60,411 nt of DNA from Deltaproteobacteria bacterium. GTDB taxonomy: Bacteria > Desulfobacterota > Desulfobaccia > Desulfobaccales > 0-14-0-80-60-11. Position 1 is the first letter of the stretch; the number at the start of each line of letters is the position of its first letter. The stretch spans positions 1 to 60,411 of the forward strand of contig VGSJ01000008.1 of the NCBI GenBank assembly GCA_016875015.1. Reading direction: 5' to 3'. Of the stretch, positions 42,124 to 52,129 are shown one piece after another. The notes under the pieces are model-generated. The model saw only the letters and a program-made list of their open reading frames with translations, ran no database searches and was not told the origin of the DNA. Position numbers and translations under genes: made by a program.

Positions 42124-43542
42124 TCAGGTTTCCCGGATCAAGGCTTCTCCCGCGCCCCGCAGCCGCTCCAGTTCCGTAAGCGACGCTGCCTCGAAATAGA
42201 AGCGCACCACCGGCTCGGTGCCGGAGGGCCGGAAACACACCCAGCTGCCGTCTGAAAGGAGATACTTGTGCCCGTCCAGGGTGATGTGCTCGGCCACGGC
42301 CAGACCGGCGAACCGGGCCGGCGCGGTCTGAAGGCGCACCAGCAGCCGCTCTTTGACTTCCGGCGTCAGGGAGAAATTGAGGCGGCGGTTGTAGACCGGC
42401 CCCACCTTGGCAAACAGGTCGGCAATGAGTTCGGGCAGGCCCTTGCCTTTCCGGGCCACCATTTCGGCCACCAGAACCCCGGCCAGGATGCCGTCTTTTT
42501 CCGGCAGATGGTGCTTCATGGAGAAGCCTTCGCTCTCCTCGCCCACCATGACCACCTGGTCGTTATTGATATATTCCCCCAGGTGCTTGAAGCCCACCTT
42601 GGTGATGTGCACCGGGCGGTGGTGTCGGGCGGCGATCCGGTCCAGCAGGTGGGTGGTGGCCACGCTGCGGGCCACGCCCCCGTCCCACCCCCGGGTCTCG
42701 ATGAGATAATCGAAGAGGAGGCCCAGGACGGTATTGGCATCCCGATAAACCCCGGCGGCGTCCATGACCCCGAAGCGGTCGGCGTCGGCGTCCACCGCCA
42801 GGCCCAGATGCGCCCCGGTGGCCCGGATGCGGGCCGAGAGATCCTGGAGGAATTCCTCGGAAGGCTCCGGCCGGTGCCCGCCGAAGTAGGCGTCCCGATA
42901 GCCGTTGAGGAGTTCCACCTCCACCCCCGCCTCCCTGAGAAAGGCGTCCAGGTAATCCCGGCCGGTGCCGTAGAGCACGTCCACCACCACCTTGAGGCCT
43001 GACCGTTTCAAGACCTCGAGGTCCACCAGCGTCCTGAGGTGCTCAAAATAGGCGGCCCGGGGCTCCAGGTCGACGACCAGCCCCTGTTTCCGGGCTGTTG
43101 CCACGGGCATGGTCTTGACCGCGGCGGCGGGCAGGGCGCCGATGAGGGATTCAATGGCGTTGGTCACCGTTGATGGGGCCGGCCCGCCGGTGGCGGGCGA
43201 GAACTTGAGGCCGTTGTACTCCGGGGGATTGTGGCTGGCGGTGATGTTGATGCCCCCGGCGTGCTGGCCTTCCCGGATGGCGAAACTCACCACCGGCGTG
43301 GGGCAATCCCGGGTGGTGAGATGGCTGGTGATGCCGTTTCCCGCCATCACCTCCGCGGCGGCGGCGGCAAAGGCCTCGGACCGGAAGCGAGTATCGTAGC
43401 CGATCACCACGCCCCGATGGGCAAGGCCTTCTTGTTTGAGATAGTCGGCAATGGCCTGGCACACCAGGCGGGCATTAGCGAAGGTGAAATCTTCCGCGAG
43501 AATACCCCGCCAACCCGAGGTTCCGAATTTGATTTCCGTCAT
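42124..43542 (-). CDS. Phosphoglucomutase / phosphomannomutase family enzyme
   Basis: 472 residues from ATG at 43542, with AGG eight bases upstream; a longer frame from 43596 lacks homology. All four motifs are visible: active-site Ser in TASHNPPEYNG, Mg loop DADADRFG, sugar loop GEESEG and phosphate loop RPSGTEP. It interconverts hexose 1- and 6-phosphates. Substrate preference (glucose, mannose or glucosamine) cannot be told. It is the fifth gene of the panC-panD-metK-ahcY set, an unusual mixture of pathways. Confidence 0.93.
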   Translation of the reverse strand: MTEIKFGTSGWRGILAEDFTFANARLVCQAIADYLKQEGLAHRGVVIGYDTRFRSEAFAAAAAEVMAGNGITSHLTTRDCPTPVVSFAIREGQHAGGINITASHNPPEYNGLKFSPATGGPAPSTVTNAIESLIGALPAAAVKTMPVATARKQGLVVDLEPRAAYFEHLRTLVDLEVLKRSGLKVVVDVLYGTGRDYLDAFLREAGVEVELLNGYRDAYFGGHRPEPSEEFLQDLSARIRATGAHLGLAVDADADRFGVMDAAGVYRDANTVLGLLFDYLIETRGWDGGVARSVATTHLLDRIAARHHRPVHITKVGFKHLGEYINNDQVVMVGEESEGFSMKHHLPEKDGILAGVLVAEMVARKGKGLPELIADLFAKVGPVYNRRLNFSLTPEVKERLLVRLQTAPARFAGLAVAEHITLDGHKYLLSDGSWVCFRPSGTEPVVRFYFEAASLTELERLRGAGEALIRET

Positions 43543-43606
43543 CCGACCTAGTTCCTTGAGTCGCTGGCCGTTGGCCAGCCTGGTGGGCAATGCCACCCTT
43601 TAGAAC

Positions 43607-44863
43607 TTACGTCCCCAAGTCGTAGGAGGACAGATATTTTTCCTGTTCGGGAGTCAGGGTGTCGATATCCACCTGCATCGCCGCCAGTTTCAGCCGGGCG
43701 ATTTCTCTATCGATAGCTTCCGGGACCGGGTAGACTTGCTTCTTGAAATTCTGGTGGTTCTGCAAAATGAATTCCGCGGACAAGGCCTGATTGGCAAAGC
43801 TCATATCCATGACCGCCGAGGGGTGGCCTTCGGCTGCGGCCAGGTTGACCAGGCGGCCTTCCGCCAGCACATAGAGACAGGTGCCGTTTTTCAGGGTAAA
43901 TTCTTCCACCGCGTCCCGAATCTGGCGCCGGGCGGTGCTGAGGCGCTCCAGGGCCGGGATGTCGATTTCCACGTTAAAGTGCCCGGAATTGGAGAGGATG
44001 GCGCCGTCTTTCATAAGCCCGAAATGCTCTTCCCGGATGACATTGATGTCGCCGGTGAGGGTGCAGAAGATGTCGCCGATCCTGGCGGCCTGCGCCATGG
44101 GCAGGACTTCGTAGCCATCCATCAGGGCTTCCAGGGCCTTGAGGGGGTTGACCTCGGTGATGACCACCCGGGCGCCCATGCCCCGGGCCCGCATGGCCAG
44201 TCCCCGACCGCACCAGCCATACCCGGCCACCACAAAGATGCTGCCGGACATCAGCCGGTTGGTGGCCCGCATGATGCCGTCGATGGTGCTCTGGCCGGTG
44301 CCGTAGCGATTGTCGAAGAGGTATTTGGTCATGGCGTCATTCACCGCGATGATGGGGAAGCGCAGCACCCCATCTTTGGCCATGGCCTTGAGGCGGATCA
44401 CCCCGGTGGTGGTCTCCTCGGTGCCGGCGAAAACCTCCCCGAGCAGGTCCTGGCGTTTGGTGTGGACGGTGAAAACCAGGTCGGCCCCGTCGTCCATGGT
44501 CATCTGGGGTTTCACATCCAGGGCCTGGTCGATGTGGCGGTAGTAGGTGTCGCCGTCTTCCCCTTTGATGGCGAAGGTGGGGATGCCTTCGTGCTTGGCC
44601 AGGTAAGCGGCCACATCGTCCTGGGTGCTCAGGGGATTGGAGGCGCAGACGTGGACCGTGGCCCCGCCGGCTTTCAAGGTGGCGGCCAGCACCCCCGTCT
44701 CGGTGGTGACATGGAGACAGGCGGCGATCCTGAGCCCGGCCAGGGGTTTTCCCCGCTCGAACCGCTCCCGGATGGCATTCAAGACCGGCATATCCCGCTG
44801 GGCCCACTCCACCCGCAGGCGGCCCTTGTCAGCCAAATTAATATCTTTGACGTCGTAATGCAT
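43607..44863 (-). CDS. ahcY: Adenosylhomocysteinase
   Basis: 418 residues. NAD-binding [10 protein letters not shown] and substrate-site stretches ([25 protein letters not shown]) are clear. It splits S-adenosylhomocysteine into adenosine and homocysteine, relieving product inhibition of methyltransferases. GAGG lies about eight bases before the ATG. It begins 12 bases after metK, so S-adenosylmethionine synthesis and recycling are co-transcribed. Confidence 0.97.
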   Translation of the reverse strand: MHYDVKDINLADKGRLRVEWAQRDMPVLNAIRERFERGKPLAGLRIAACLHVTTETGVLAATLKAGGATVHVCASNPLSTQDDVAAYLAKHEGIPTFAIKGEDGDTYYRHIDQALDVKPQMTMDDGADLVFTVHTKRQDLLGEVFAGTEETTTGVIRLKAMAKDGVLRFPIIAVNDAMTKYLFDNRYGTGQSTIDGIMRATNRLMSGSIFVVAGYGWCGRGLAMRARGMGARVVITEVNPLKALEALMDGYEVLPMAQAARIGDIFCTLTGDINVIREEHFGLMKDGAILSNSGHFNVEIDIPALERLSTARRQIRDAVEEFTLKNGTCLYVLAEGRLVNLAAAEGHPSAVMDMSFANQALSAEFILQNHQNFKKQVYPVPEAIDREIARLKLAAMQVDIDTLTPEQEKYLSSYDLGT

Positions 44864-44875
44864 GAAGTTTCCTCG

Positions 44876-46078
44876 TTATGGTTGGGGAGTGCATACGCAC
44901 TTGGGGGCGGGCCCGGCCAAACCGGCTTTTTCCCGCAAGATGTCCACTTTGCTGATGTACTCCCAGGTGAAGTCTGGATCGGTGCGGCCAAAATGGCCGT
45001 AAGCCGCGGTCTTCTTGAAGATGGGGCGCTGGAGTTCCAGGTACTGGATCATGGCGGCCGGCTTGAAGCTGAAGGTGGACTTGATGATGTCCAGGAGATT
45101 GTCCTCGGGGATGACCGAGGTGCCGTAGGTATAGACCATGATGGACAGCGGGTCGGGCAGGCCGATGGAGTAAGCCACCTGGACTTCGCAGCGATTGGCC
45201 AGGCCGGCGGCCACCACGTTCTTGGCCACGTGGCGGAGCATGTATGAGGTGGTGCGGTCCACCTTGGTGGGGTCTTTGCCCGAGAAGGCGCCGCCGCCGT
45301 GATAGCCCCGGCCGCCGTAGGTGTCCACGATGATCTTCCGGCCGGTCATGCCGCAGTCGGCCAGGGGGCCACCCACCACGAACCGGCCGGTGGTGTTCAC
45401 CAGAAACTGGGTGTCCACCAGCAGGTGGGCCGGGATGGTCTTTTTGATGACTTCCTCGACGATGGCCTCTTTCAGATCCTCATACTTGACGTCGGGGTTA
45501 TGCTGGGCCGCGACCACGACGGTGTGCACGCTTTTGGGCAGACCGTTTTCATAGCGCACCGTTACCTGGGTCTTGCCATCGGGACGCAGAAATGGCAACC
45601 GGCCGTTTTTTCTCACCTTGGCCAGGCGCTCCGCCAGCCGATGGGCGTACCAGATGGGCATGGGCATCAGGTTTTCGGTGGAGGTGGTGGCATAGCCGAA
45701 CATCAACCCCTGATCACCGGCCCCCTGCTCCGGGGTCAGCCCCCGGCCCTCGACCCCCAAGGCGATATCCGGCGACTGGCGGTCCAGGGAGGTGATGACG
45801 GCGCAGGTGGCCCAGTCGAAGCCTATGGATGAATCGTTATAGCCGATCTCTTTAATGGTTTCCCGGACGATAACGGGAAAATCCACCTGCGCCGTGGTGG
45901 TGATTTCTCCGGCAATCATGACCAGGCCGGTGGTAACCAGAGTTTCGCAGGCCACCCGGGCAAACTTGTCTTGGGCAATGATGGCATCTAAAATCGCGTC
46001 GGAGATTTGATCCGCCACTTTATCGGGATGCCCCTCGGTCACTGACTCCGAGGTAAAAAGAAAATCTGATTTGGCCAT
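44876..46078 (-). CDS. metK: S-adenosylmethionine synthetase
   Basis: 400 residues from ATG at 46078 (a longer frame from 46249 adds 57 residues that have no match and overlap panD). The hallmark motifs are [25 protein letters not shown] and [15 protein letters not shown]. It makes S-adenosylmethionine from methionine and ATP. AAGGAG lies about 10 bases upstream. The 67-base gap to panD is too short for a SAM riboswitch. Confidence 0.97.
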   Translation of the reverse strand: MAKSDFLFTSESVTEGHPDKVADQISDAILDAIIAQDKFARVACETLVTTGLVMIAGEITTTAQVDFPVIVRETIKEIGYNDSSIGFDWATCAVITSLDRQSPDIALGVEGRGLTPEQGAGDQGLMFGYATTSTENLMPMPIWYAHRLAERLAKVRKNGRLPFLRPDGKTQVTVRYENGLPKSVHTVVVAAQHNPDVKYEDLKEAIVEEVIKKTIPAHLLVDTQFLVNTTGRFVVGGPLADCGMTGRKIIVDTYGGRGYHGGGAFSGKDPTKVDRTTSYMLRHVAKNVVAAGLANRCEVQVAYSIGLPDPLSIMVYTYGTSVIPEDNLLDIIKSTFSFKPAAMIQYLELQRPIFKKTAAYGHFGRTDPDFTWEYISKVDILREKAGLAGPAPKCVCTPQP

Positions 46079-46145
46079 CCTAAGGGGACTCCTTGAGACA
46101 AGAATAATCGCGGCGCGGGGGATACCCGCGCCTATCCTGACAAAT

Positions 46146-46541
46146 TTAACCGGATATAGAGAAAAAAGCGAGTGGTTTTTCAACCGAGGCGGTATTTTTG
46201 AGGCGATTGTTTTGGTCCACCAGGACCACCTTGGGTTGGTGCCGTTCAAGCTCCGCTGCCTCGTAGGTGGCGTAGGTGGTGATGATGATCAAATCCCCCA
46301 CCGCCCCTTTGCGCGCCGCGGCCCCGTTCAAACAGATGACCCCGGAATCTTCCTCGCCTTCAAGGGCGTAGGTTTCAAACCGTTCGCCATTGGAGATATT
46401 GTAAACGTGGACCATCTCGTAGGCCAAGATGTCCGCGGCCCGCATCAATTCCGCCGCGATGGTAATAGACCCCTCATAATGCAGGTCGGCCTGGGTGATG
46501 GTGGCCCGGTGGATTTTGGATTTCATCATTGCACGCAGCAT
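46146..46541 (-). CDS. panD: Aspartate 1-decarboxylase
   Basis: 131 residues. The self-cleavage site Gly-Ser is in HYEGSITI (residues about 24-25), which yields the pyruvoyl group; NGAAAR and [10 protein letters not shown] are also conserved. It makes beta-alanine for pantothenate. It starts [13 protein letters not shown] as PanD proteins do and overlaps the end of panC by 16 bases, so the two are coupled. Confidence 0.97.
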   Translation of the reverse strand: MLRAMMKSKIHRATITQADLHYEGSITIAAELMRAADILAYEMVHVYNISNGERFETYALEGEEDSGVICLNGAAARKGAVGDLIIITTYATYEAAELERHQPKVVLVDQNNRLKNTASVEKPLAFFSISG

Positions 46542-47392
46542 AAACGGGTCTCCGATAACAAGGTATTATCAATGAGGCGGGTCTTATTAACCCACACCGC
46601 CAGCAATAACCGGGCCTCGCCCCGGATGGCCCCCACTTCCTTGAGGGTGGCTGGGTCCACCAGGGCCACGTAGTCGATGCGGGCGCCGGGCGTCGCGTCA
46701 ATAATCTGGCGCACCGCGGCCAGGATAGGCTCCCGGCTCTTGACCCCGGCGGCCACCAGGTCCCGGGCCGCCAGCAGGGCCCGATAGAGGCACAGGGCCG
46801 CGGCCCGTCCTTCCGGGTTCAAGTAGGTATTCCGGGAACTCATGGCCAGTCCGTCCGGCTCCCGATTGATGGGCCGGCCGGCGATCTTAATCGGCAGATC
46901 CATATCCGCGACCATCTGCTTCACTACCATCAACTGCTGATAGTCCTTTTCCCCGAACACGGCCACCCCGGGGGAAACCTGGTGGAGGAGCTTAAGCACC
47001 ACGGTGGCCACCCCCCGGAAATGCCCCGGCCGCGAGGCGCCGCACAGGCCGCCGGACAGGGACTCCACTTCCACAAAGGTCTGGTACCCCGGGGGATACA
47101 TGGCCTCAGCTTCGGGGGTGTAGAGGCAATCGACCCCGACCTCCCGGGCCAGGCGCACATCCCGGTCCAGGTCCCGGGGGTAGCGCCCTAAATCTTCCTG
47201 GGGCCCGAATTGAGCTGGATTGACGAACAGGCTCACCACCAGGCGGTCCCCGATGGTCCTGCCATACTCCATCAGGCTCAAGTGCCCCGGGTGGAAAAAG
47301 CCCATGGTGGGCACCAGGACGACTTTCAATTCCTGCCCCCGCCACTGCCGGGCCAGGCTTTGCATCTCCTGGGGGTCGCTGATTATCTCCAT
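46526..47392 (-). CDS. panC: Pantothenate synthetase
   Basis: 288 residues. The HIGH-like motif is PTMGFFHPGHLSL and the KMSKS-like loop is MSSRN. It joins pantoate and beta-alanine. The ATG directly follows a hairpin and seven-T run; the only Shine-Dalgarno-like bases (GGGG) lie inside that hairpin, so expression may be controlled at this point. panB is not in the window. Confidence 0.96.
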   Translation of the reverse strand: MEIISDPQEMQSLARQWRGQELKVVLVPTMGFFHPGHLSLMEYGRTIGDRLVVSLFVNPAQFGPQEDLGRYPRDLDRDVRLAREVGVDCLYTPEAEAMYPPGYQTFVEVESLSGGLCGASRPGHFRGVATVVLKLLHQVSPGVAVFGEKDYQQLMVVKQMVADMDLPIKIAGRPINREPDGLAMSSRNTYLNPEGRAAALCLYRALLAARDLVAAGVKSREPILAAVRQIIDATPGARIDYVALVDPATLKEVGAIRGEARLLLAVWVNKTRLIDNTLLSETRLCCVQ

Positions 47393-47490
47393 AAAAAAAC
47401 CCCAGACCGATTCTCCGGGGGGTTAGAAGCCGCCCGTCGAGTCTCAGTCCGCGCTACGCCGGATCCAAGCTCTGGGTTAACTACAATTAA
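47393..47490 (-). promoter_or_regulatory. Structured leader before panC
   Basis: On the minus strand AACCCC-CCG...CGG-TCT-GGGGTT forms a stem followed by seven T, ending at the panC ATG. It could be an attenuator or could mask the GGGG ribosome-binding bases. Upstream, GGCGTAGCGCGGACTGAGAC may fold too. Pan-motif RNAs occur before pantothenate genes in some deltaproteobacteria; I cannot confirm identity. Confidence 0.5.
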
Positions 47491-47520
47491 CTTTTACCAT
47501 GATTGCTGGGGAATTGTCAA
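47491..47520 (-). promoter_or_regulatory. Sigma-70-like promoter of the pan-met-ahc operon
   Basis: TTGACA (47520-47515), an 18-base spacer, then TAAAAG (47496-47491), about 100 bases before panC. Confidence 0.55.
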
Positions 47521-47612
47521 TCTTTAGATGGATTTTAGCGGCTCCGTGCGAACCACTGGCTGAAAACCTGTGCCACGGCGCTTAAATCGGTGCATCTGAA
47601 GCCCCATTACGC

Positions 47613-49259
47613 CTATAAAAGCCCTCCCTGCTGGTCTTCGGGGGCAGGCCCTTTATGCTTGCGGGCGGCCTTCTTGAAGGTCCCGGCCGGGGCGAAGCGC
47701 GGGTACTGCAATTCTTTCCCGGCGAACAGCTCGGCGATAGTGAGGATTTGCAGCCGGGGATACCGGTGCCCGGGAAAATGCACCGGCTCGTAAAACCCCG
47801 CGGCCGCGGCCTCCTCCCGCATGGGTTTGGTGGGCGGCTTCAGGGTCAGAAACGCCCCGATGGCCCCCTTCTCCCGGTCCAGCACCCCTTTCAGGTCGCG
47901 AATGTCCCCCGCCTTGACCCCGCCGCTCTTCACCTGGATCAGCACCTTCTTATACTTGCCGGAGTTGTCGTCGTCGAAATTGATCACCCCGTCGACCCCG
48001 GAGTCGGCGCCCTTCTTTTTATCCTGGGCCGGGCGGGCCTCCACCCGGCCCAAGGCCCACCACTCAAACTGGTGCCGGTTCGTCAGGGCCAGGGCCTCGG
48101 CGCTCAGTATGTCGGCGGGCTCGCCGATGACTTCATAGGGGGTCAGGTCCGGCCCGAAGCTGTCGTGCAAGCGCTTTTTTATCAAGGTGATGGCCAGGTG
48201 GGTGATATCAATGCCGATCCAGCGGCGTTTCAACCTCTCCGCCACGTTCAGGGCGGTGCCGCAGCCGCAGAAGGGGTCCAGCACCAGGTCGCCGGGGTTG
48301 CTGCTTAACTTAATAATTCGCTCTAATAAACCTTCCGGCTTTTGTGTGGGATAACCTAAACGTTCTTTGGCCTGGGCATTGATAGGAGGAATATCGGTCC
48401 ATACATCTTGAATCGGAACACCTTTCACTTCGTCCAGATATCGTTTGTATGCAGGCCAACCTCCACCTGGAGGCCAATAAATTCTCCCCTTCCTATCTAA
48501 CTTCTCCAAGTTTTCAATAGTAAATTTCCAATGGTTCCCTTTGGCCGAAACATCGAAACCACGCCAGGGTTGTCCCGAGGAACCTCGGCGTGTTCCCATA
48601 GCTGTTAGATTATCAGCCCTCCAAATACGCCCATCTGGGTCCATCTGAGTGTAATGAGATTGGATATATTTGGAGTCATGTGCAGTAAAAATGGGATTCC
48701 ATACATAATTGTCTGATTTACTATACAAGAACAATATGTCATGCGAAGGTCCAGGCCTTTTAGCGCTACTGTGAGCGCCGGTGCGCTTCCAAACTATTTC
48801 AGATAAAAACCTTTTGTGCCCAAACACCGCATCCAACAACAACTTTATATAATGACTCGCCGTGGGATCACAGTGGAGATAAATAGACCCCGTGGGCTTC
48901 AGGACCCGGTGCAGTTCCACCAGGCGCACCGCCATCATGGTGAGGTAGGCCATCATGTTGTTCTGGCCCAGGAAGGCGCGCAGGGCTTGCATCAGGTCGG
49001 ATAGTTTCCGGGGTCCCAGGGTGACCACGTCGTGGTAGGCGCCCTCGGCCTCCTGCCCCCACTGCCAGGTGTCTTCGAAGGCGGTGATCTGGGCCGCGGA
49101 TTTCTCGCCGCTTTTCTCGGCGAACAGGACGTTATAGGTGGCGTTGGAGTTGAAGGGCGGGTCGAGGTAGATCAGGTCCACGCTCCCGGCGGGAATACGT
49201 TGGCCCCGGAGGATATCCAGGTTGTCGCCGAAGTAAAGCTGATTCTTCCAGGTTTCCAT
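47613..49259 (-). CDS. DNA methyltransferase fused to an Mrr-like nuclease domain
   Basis: 548 residues. Beta-class methyltransferase: DPPF at 33-36, motif I PFCGCG near 328, TQKPEGLLERI between. The C-terminal domain has GVDGVINF and IQVKSG, the D-(x)n-Q-x-K arrangement of Mrr-type PD-(D/E)xK nucleases. It shares the order and many motifs with the AT-rich gene at 10474-11961. Bases 48300-48860 average about 45% GC against about 63% elsewhere in the gene; these encode the central residues that should recognise the target. It is monocistronic as far as can be seen. Confidence 0.86.
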   Translation of the reverse strand: METWKNQLYFGDNLDILRGQRIPAGSVDLIYLDPPFNSNATYNVLFAEKSGEKSAAQITAFEDTWQWGQEAEGAYHDVVTLGPRKLSDLMQALRAFLGQNNMMAYLTMMAVRLVELHRVLKPTGSIYLHCDPTASHYIKLLLDAVFGHKRFLSEIVWKRTGAHSSAKRPGPSHDILFLYSKSDNYVWNPIFTAHDSKYIQSHYTQMDPDGRIWRADNLTAMGTRRGSSGQPWRGFDVSAKGNHWKFTIENLEKLDRKGRIYWPPGGGWPAYKRYLDEVKGVPIQDVWTDIPPINAQAKERLGYPTQKPEGLLERIIKLSSNPGDLVLDPFCGCGTALNVAERLKRRWIGIDITHLAITLIKKRLHDSFGPDLTPYEVIGEPADILSAEALALTNRHQFEWWALGRVEARPAQDKKKGADSGVDGVINFDDDNSGKYKKVLIQVKSGGVKAGDIRDLKGVLDREKGAIGAFLTLKPPTKPMREEAAAAGFYEPVHFPGHRYPRLQILTIAELFAGKELQYPRFAPAGTFKKAARKHKGPAPEDQQGGLL

Positions 49260-49405
49260 GGCTCTGAATTCAGATTAGCGCTTTACTGCCGGGAAGGAAA
49301 GAGAAAAATCAGGCGGGCGCGGAGGCCCGCCCCACCAACTTTTTCATGCTTTACGGGTGGGGCAGGCCCAGGCGCGACTGCTCACAGCTCACTGCTCACT
49401 CCTGC

Positions 49406-49585
49406 CTACTTCTTCTCTTCCTCCGCCTTTCCCGTGGTCTTGGTGCCGCACATGGGGCAGAGTATGTCCACCTCTTTGGGGTCCCCGATGAACTTCTCCC
49501 TCATCTTCTCCGGCGGGATAAAACTTACGTCCCCGCACGCACACGCCGGGCACTCGGCGTGTACCACAATTTTCCTCTTCGTCAT
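49406..49585 (-). CDS. Small zinc-ribbon-like protein
   Basis: 59 residues. The start at 49585 is chosen because AAGGAGG lies five bases upstream. Two Cys clusters (CPACAC and CPMC) separated by about 30 residues could hold a zinc ion. The tail is Lys/Glu-rich. Function unknown; such proteins are often redox or nucleic-acid associated. Confidence 0.65.
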   Translation of the reverse strand: MTKRKIVVHAECPACACGDVSFIPPEKMREKFIGDPKEVDILCPMCGTKTTGKAEEEKK

Positions 49586-49750
49586 GCTGCCTCCTTCCTT
49601 GCCAGGATGAATCCCGGCTGTCCCCCAGGAGGGCGGGCGCAGCCGGGGCATCTTTATTAGTAATCATGCAATCGGCTAAATGGAAGGGACCGCCTCAGAT
49701 TTAAGCCCCGGGGCGCGGCTGGCGGGGAAGCCCGGGGAGCCCGGCCCCGC

Positions 49751-50080
49751 TTAGCTGAAGGTCCCCGGCCCGGTGGCGGCGGCCCGCTGGCAGCTCAACT
49801 CCTTGGCGCCTTTGGGGGAGTTCACCGGGATCAGGTGGTAGTTGGGCCCCAGCCGATGAATGTGGGTGTCGTGATAGGAGAATACCCGACCCTGGAGCAT
49901 CTTATCCGGCGAGATGGCGATGCCCGGCACCACGTTGCCGGGACTGAAGGCCGCCTGCTCCACCTCGGCGAAATAGTTCTCCGGGTTGCGGTTTAAGACC
50001 AGCTTGCCGACTTTGATGGGCGGGACCTCGCGGTGGGGCCAGACCTTGGTGATATCCAAGATGTCCCACTTGATTGGGCG
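49751..50080 (-). pseudogene. Catalase fragment
   Basis: About 100 residues match the central part of heme catalases: [40 protein letters not shown] and the heme-ligand region [14 protein letters not shown] with its Tyr. The N-terminal catalytic His region and the C-terminus are absent. The frame before the match runs through a terminator, so it is not a real start. It is a remnant of a roughly 480-residue enzyme. Confidence 0.75.
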
Positions 50081-50159
50081 CGTTCGGGTTGCCGCGCCGC
50101 CGTTACCGGGATCCCCCGATAAGTAAGTTGGTTGACCTTTATTTATACGATCCGTCAAG

Positions 50160-50194
50160 GAAAAAAAGCCTCCAGCCCTAAGAGGGCTGGAGGC
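50160..50194 (-). terminator. Intrinsic terminator of the formate dehydrogenase operon
   Basis: A perfect 12-bp stem, GCCTCCAGCCCT (50168-50179) with AGGGCTGGAGGC (50183-50194), loop of three, and seven A before it, giving a T-run on the minus strand. It lies 57 bases after the NuoEF stop. Confidence 0.93.
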
Positions 50195-50250
50195 AGGAAG
50201 CAACCGCAGTGGGGTTCAGCTATGACCCCGCTCTCATCCGGGGACCCGGT

Positions 50251-52110
50251 TTAACTTGGGTGCGCCTGACAGGCCCCGGCCCGGCATTTTTTCTCCTGGA
50301 TATGCGCCTCAATTTCCGGGCGGAAATGTTTCAAGGCGCTCATCAAGGGGACCCCGGCGGATTGCCCCAGGGGGCAGTAAGAGGCATCTTGTAAGGTGGC
50401 CGCCAGCCGTTCCAGGAAAGCCAGATCCTCCATCTTGCCCCGGCCCTGGTAGATACGGGTGATGGTCTGGAGCAGGCGGAGCGTCCCTTCCCGGCACGGG
50501 GTGCACTGGCCGCAGGATTCGTGCGCGAAGAAGACGGCCACGGCGCGCAGGAAATCCAGGACGCAGGTGGACTCGTCCATCACCAGCATGGTGCCGGATC
50601 CCAAGGCGCCGCCGGCTTCGGCCAGGGAGCCGAAGTCCATGGGGACATCCAGGGACTCGGCCGTCACCAGGCCGGCGGAGGCGCCGCCGGTCTGGCACAT
50701 CTTAAAGCTGCGGCCGGGGCGGAGGCCCCCGCCGTAAGTGTCGATCAACTCCCGGAGGGTGAGGCCCACCGGGGCTTCCACGATCTGGGGCGTTTGCACG
50801 TGGCCGATGACCTGGTAGATCTTGGTGCCCGAGGTGTCCGGGGTGCCAAGGCTCTTATACCAGGCCCCGCCCCGGTTGATGATGGCCGGGACGCTGGAGA
50901 GGGTCTCCACGTTGTTCACCACCGTGGGGCGGCCCCAGAGCCCCGAGACCCCGGGAAAGGGAGGCTTCAGCCGGGGGTAGCCCCGCTTGCCCTCGACGGA
51001 CTCGATGAGGGCCGTTTCTTCCCCGCAGATGTAGCAACCGCCACCGGAGCGGATTTCCACGTTAAAGGAAAAGTCAGTGCCGAACAGCTTCTCTCCCAAA
51101 AAGCCCTGGGCCGTGGCCTGGTTAATGGCATGTTGCAGGCGGTGCTGGGAAAGATAGTATTCTCCCCGGCAGTAGATGAAGCCCCGGCTGGCCCCCACCG
51201 CGTAGCCGGCGATGGCCATGCCTTCCAGGACCTTATGGGGGTCGCCCTCCATCAGGTAGCGATCTTTAATAGTGCCCGGCTCCCCTTCGTCGGCATTGCA
51301 GACGATGTACTTGGGAGTAACCGTCAGAGGCCGGGTAAAAGACCACTTCAGTCCGGCGGGGAACCCGGCGCCGCCCCGGCCCCGGAGTCCCGAAGTTTTC
51401 ACTTCCTCGACCACAGCTTCCGGCGTCATGGTGGTCAAGGCTTTCTTCAGGGCGCCGTAACCGCCCCGGTCCAGGTAAGCCTGGATCTCCATGGGATCGA
51501 TCAGGCCCACATTATCCATAAGGACCGGTTCAGCCGGACAGTGCTTGTAATGGCGATAATCTTTCGTGGAGTAAGGCAACTGGCGGAAATCCGGTGCCTT
51601 GCCGGCCCGGTAGTCGGCGATGATTTGCCCGATTTTCTCCCGGGTCAGGTTGCCGTGGACCACCTCGTTGATCTGCATGGCCGGGGCTACTTCACAGATG
51701 CCCAGGCAAGCCGACAACTCCAGGGTAAACAAGCCGTCCGCGGTGGTTTGCCCCACCGCCAGGCCCAGTTCCGCCTGGAGCGCCTGGAGCATATTTTCGG
51801 CGCCGTTCACATGGCATGGCGGGGATTGGCACATCCTGACGATGTATTTCCCCCTGGGCTTCCAGGCGAACATGGAATAGAAACTCATGGTGCCGAAGAT
51901 GTCGCTGCCGGGGAGGTTGAGTCCCGCGGCAATGGCAGCTTGCATGGGCGCCGGCACGTAGCCCATGATTTCCTGGGCTTCATGGAGGACCGGCAGCAGG
52001 TTCCCGGGGGTAGCCCGGCGGCCGGCGATGATGGCCTCCAGCCGGTCCAAAACTTCCGGTTTGAGGTTATCGGTCGGAACAATGGCGCAGGGGCCAGGAT
52101 TAGTTGTCAT
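50251..52110 (-). CDS. Fused NuoE-NuoF-type NADH-oxidizing subunit
   Basis: 619 residues. The first 160 residues are a thioredoxin-like NuoE domain with a [2Fe-2S] site (CQSPPC and CLGIC). The rest is NuoF: FMN/NAD-binding GLRGRGGAGFPAGLKW and YIVCNADEGEPGT, then the [4Fe-4S] ligands ESCGQCTPCREG. It lacks the extra C-terminal ferredoxin domain of bifurcating hydrogenase subunits. It should pass electrons between NAD and the adjacent formate dehydrogenase. It begins 19 bases after the alpha-subunit stop. Confidence 0.93.
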   Translation of the reverse strand: MTTNPGPCAIVPTDNLKPEVLDRLEAIIAGRRATPGNLLPVLHEAQEIMGYVPAPMQAAIAAGLNLPGSDIFGTMSFYSMFAWKPRGKYIVRMCQSPPCHVNGAENMLQALQAELGLAVGQTTADGLFTLELSACLGICEVAPAMQINEVVHGNLTREKIGQIIADYRAGKAPDFRQLPYSTKDYRHYKHCPAEPVLMDNVGLIDPMEIQAYLDRGGYGALKKALTTMTPEAVVEEVKTSGLRGRGGAGFPAGLKWSFTRPLTVTPKYIVCNADEGEPGTIKDRYLMEGDPHKVLEGMAIAGYAVGASRGFIYCRGEYYLSQHRLQHAINQATAQGFLGEKLFGTDFSFNVEIRSGGGCYICGEETALIESVEGKRGYPRLKPPFPGVSGLWGRPTVVNNVETLSSVPAIINRGGAWYKSLGTPDTSGTKIYQVIGHVQTPQIVEAPVGLTLRELIDTYGGGLRPGRSFKMCQTGGASAGLVTAESLDVPMDFGSLAEAGGALGSGTMLVMDESTCVLDFLRAVAVFFAHESCGQCTPCREGTLRLLQTITRIYQGRGKMEDLAFLERLAATLQDASYCPLGQSAGVPLMSALKHFRPEIEAHIQEKKCRAGACQAHPS

Positions 52111-52129
52111 GGGAGCCTCCAGGTAACGG

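Noticed and set aside
43736-45247. 503-codon plus-strand frame across ahcY and metK
   Set aside because: It spans two well-identified opposite-strand genes and reads as low-information Gly/His/Val sequence.
46079-46145. SAM riboswitch before metK
   Set aside because: Only 67 bases separate panD and metK and no SAM-riboswitch core is visible.
47420-47480. TPP riboswitch suggested by CTGAGA in the panC leader
   Set aside because: The remaining TPP-riboswitch core sequences are absent and the gene is not in thiamine metabolism.
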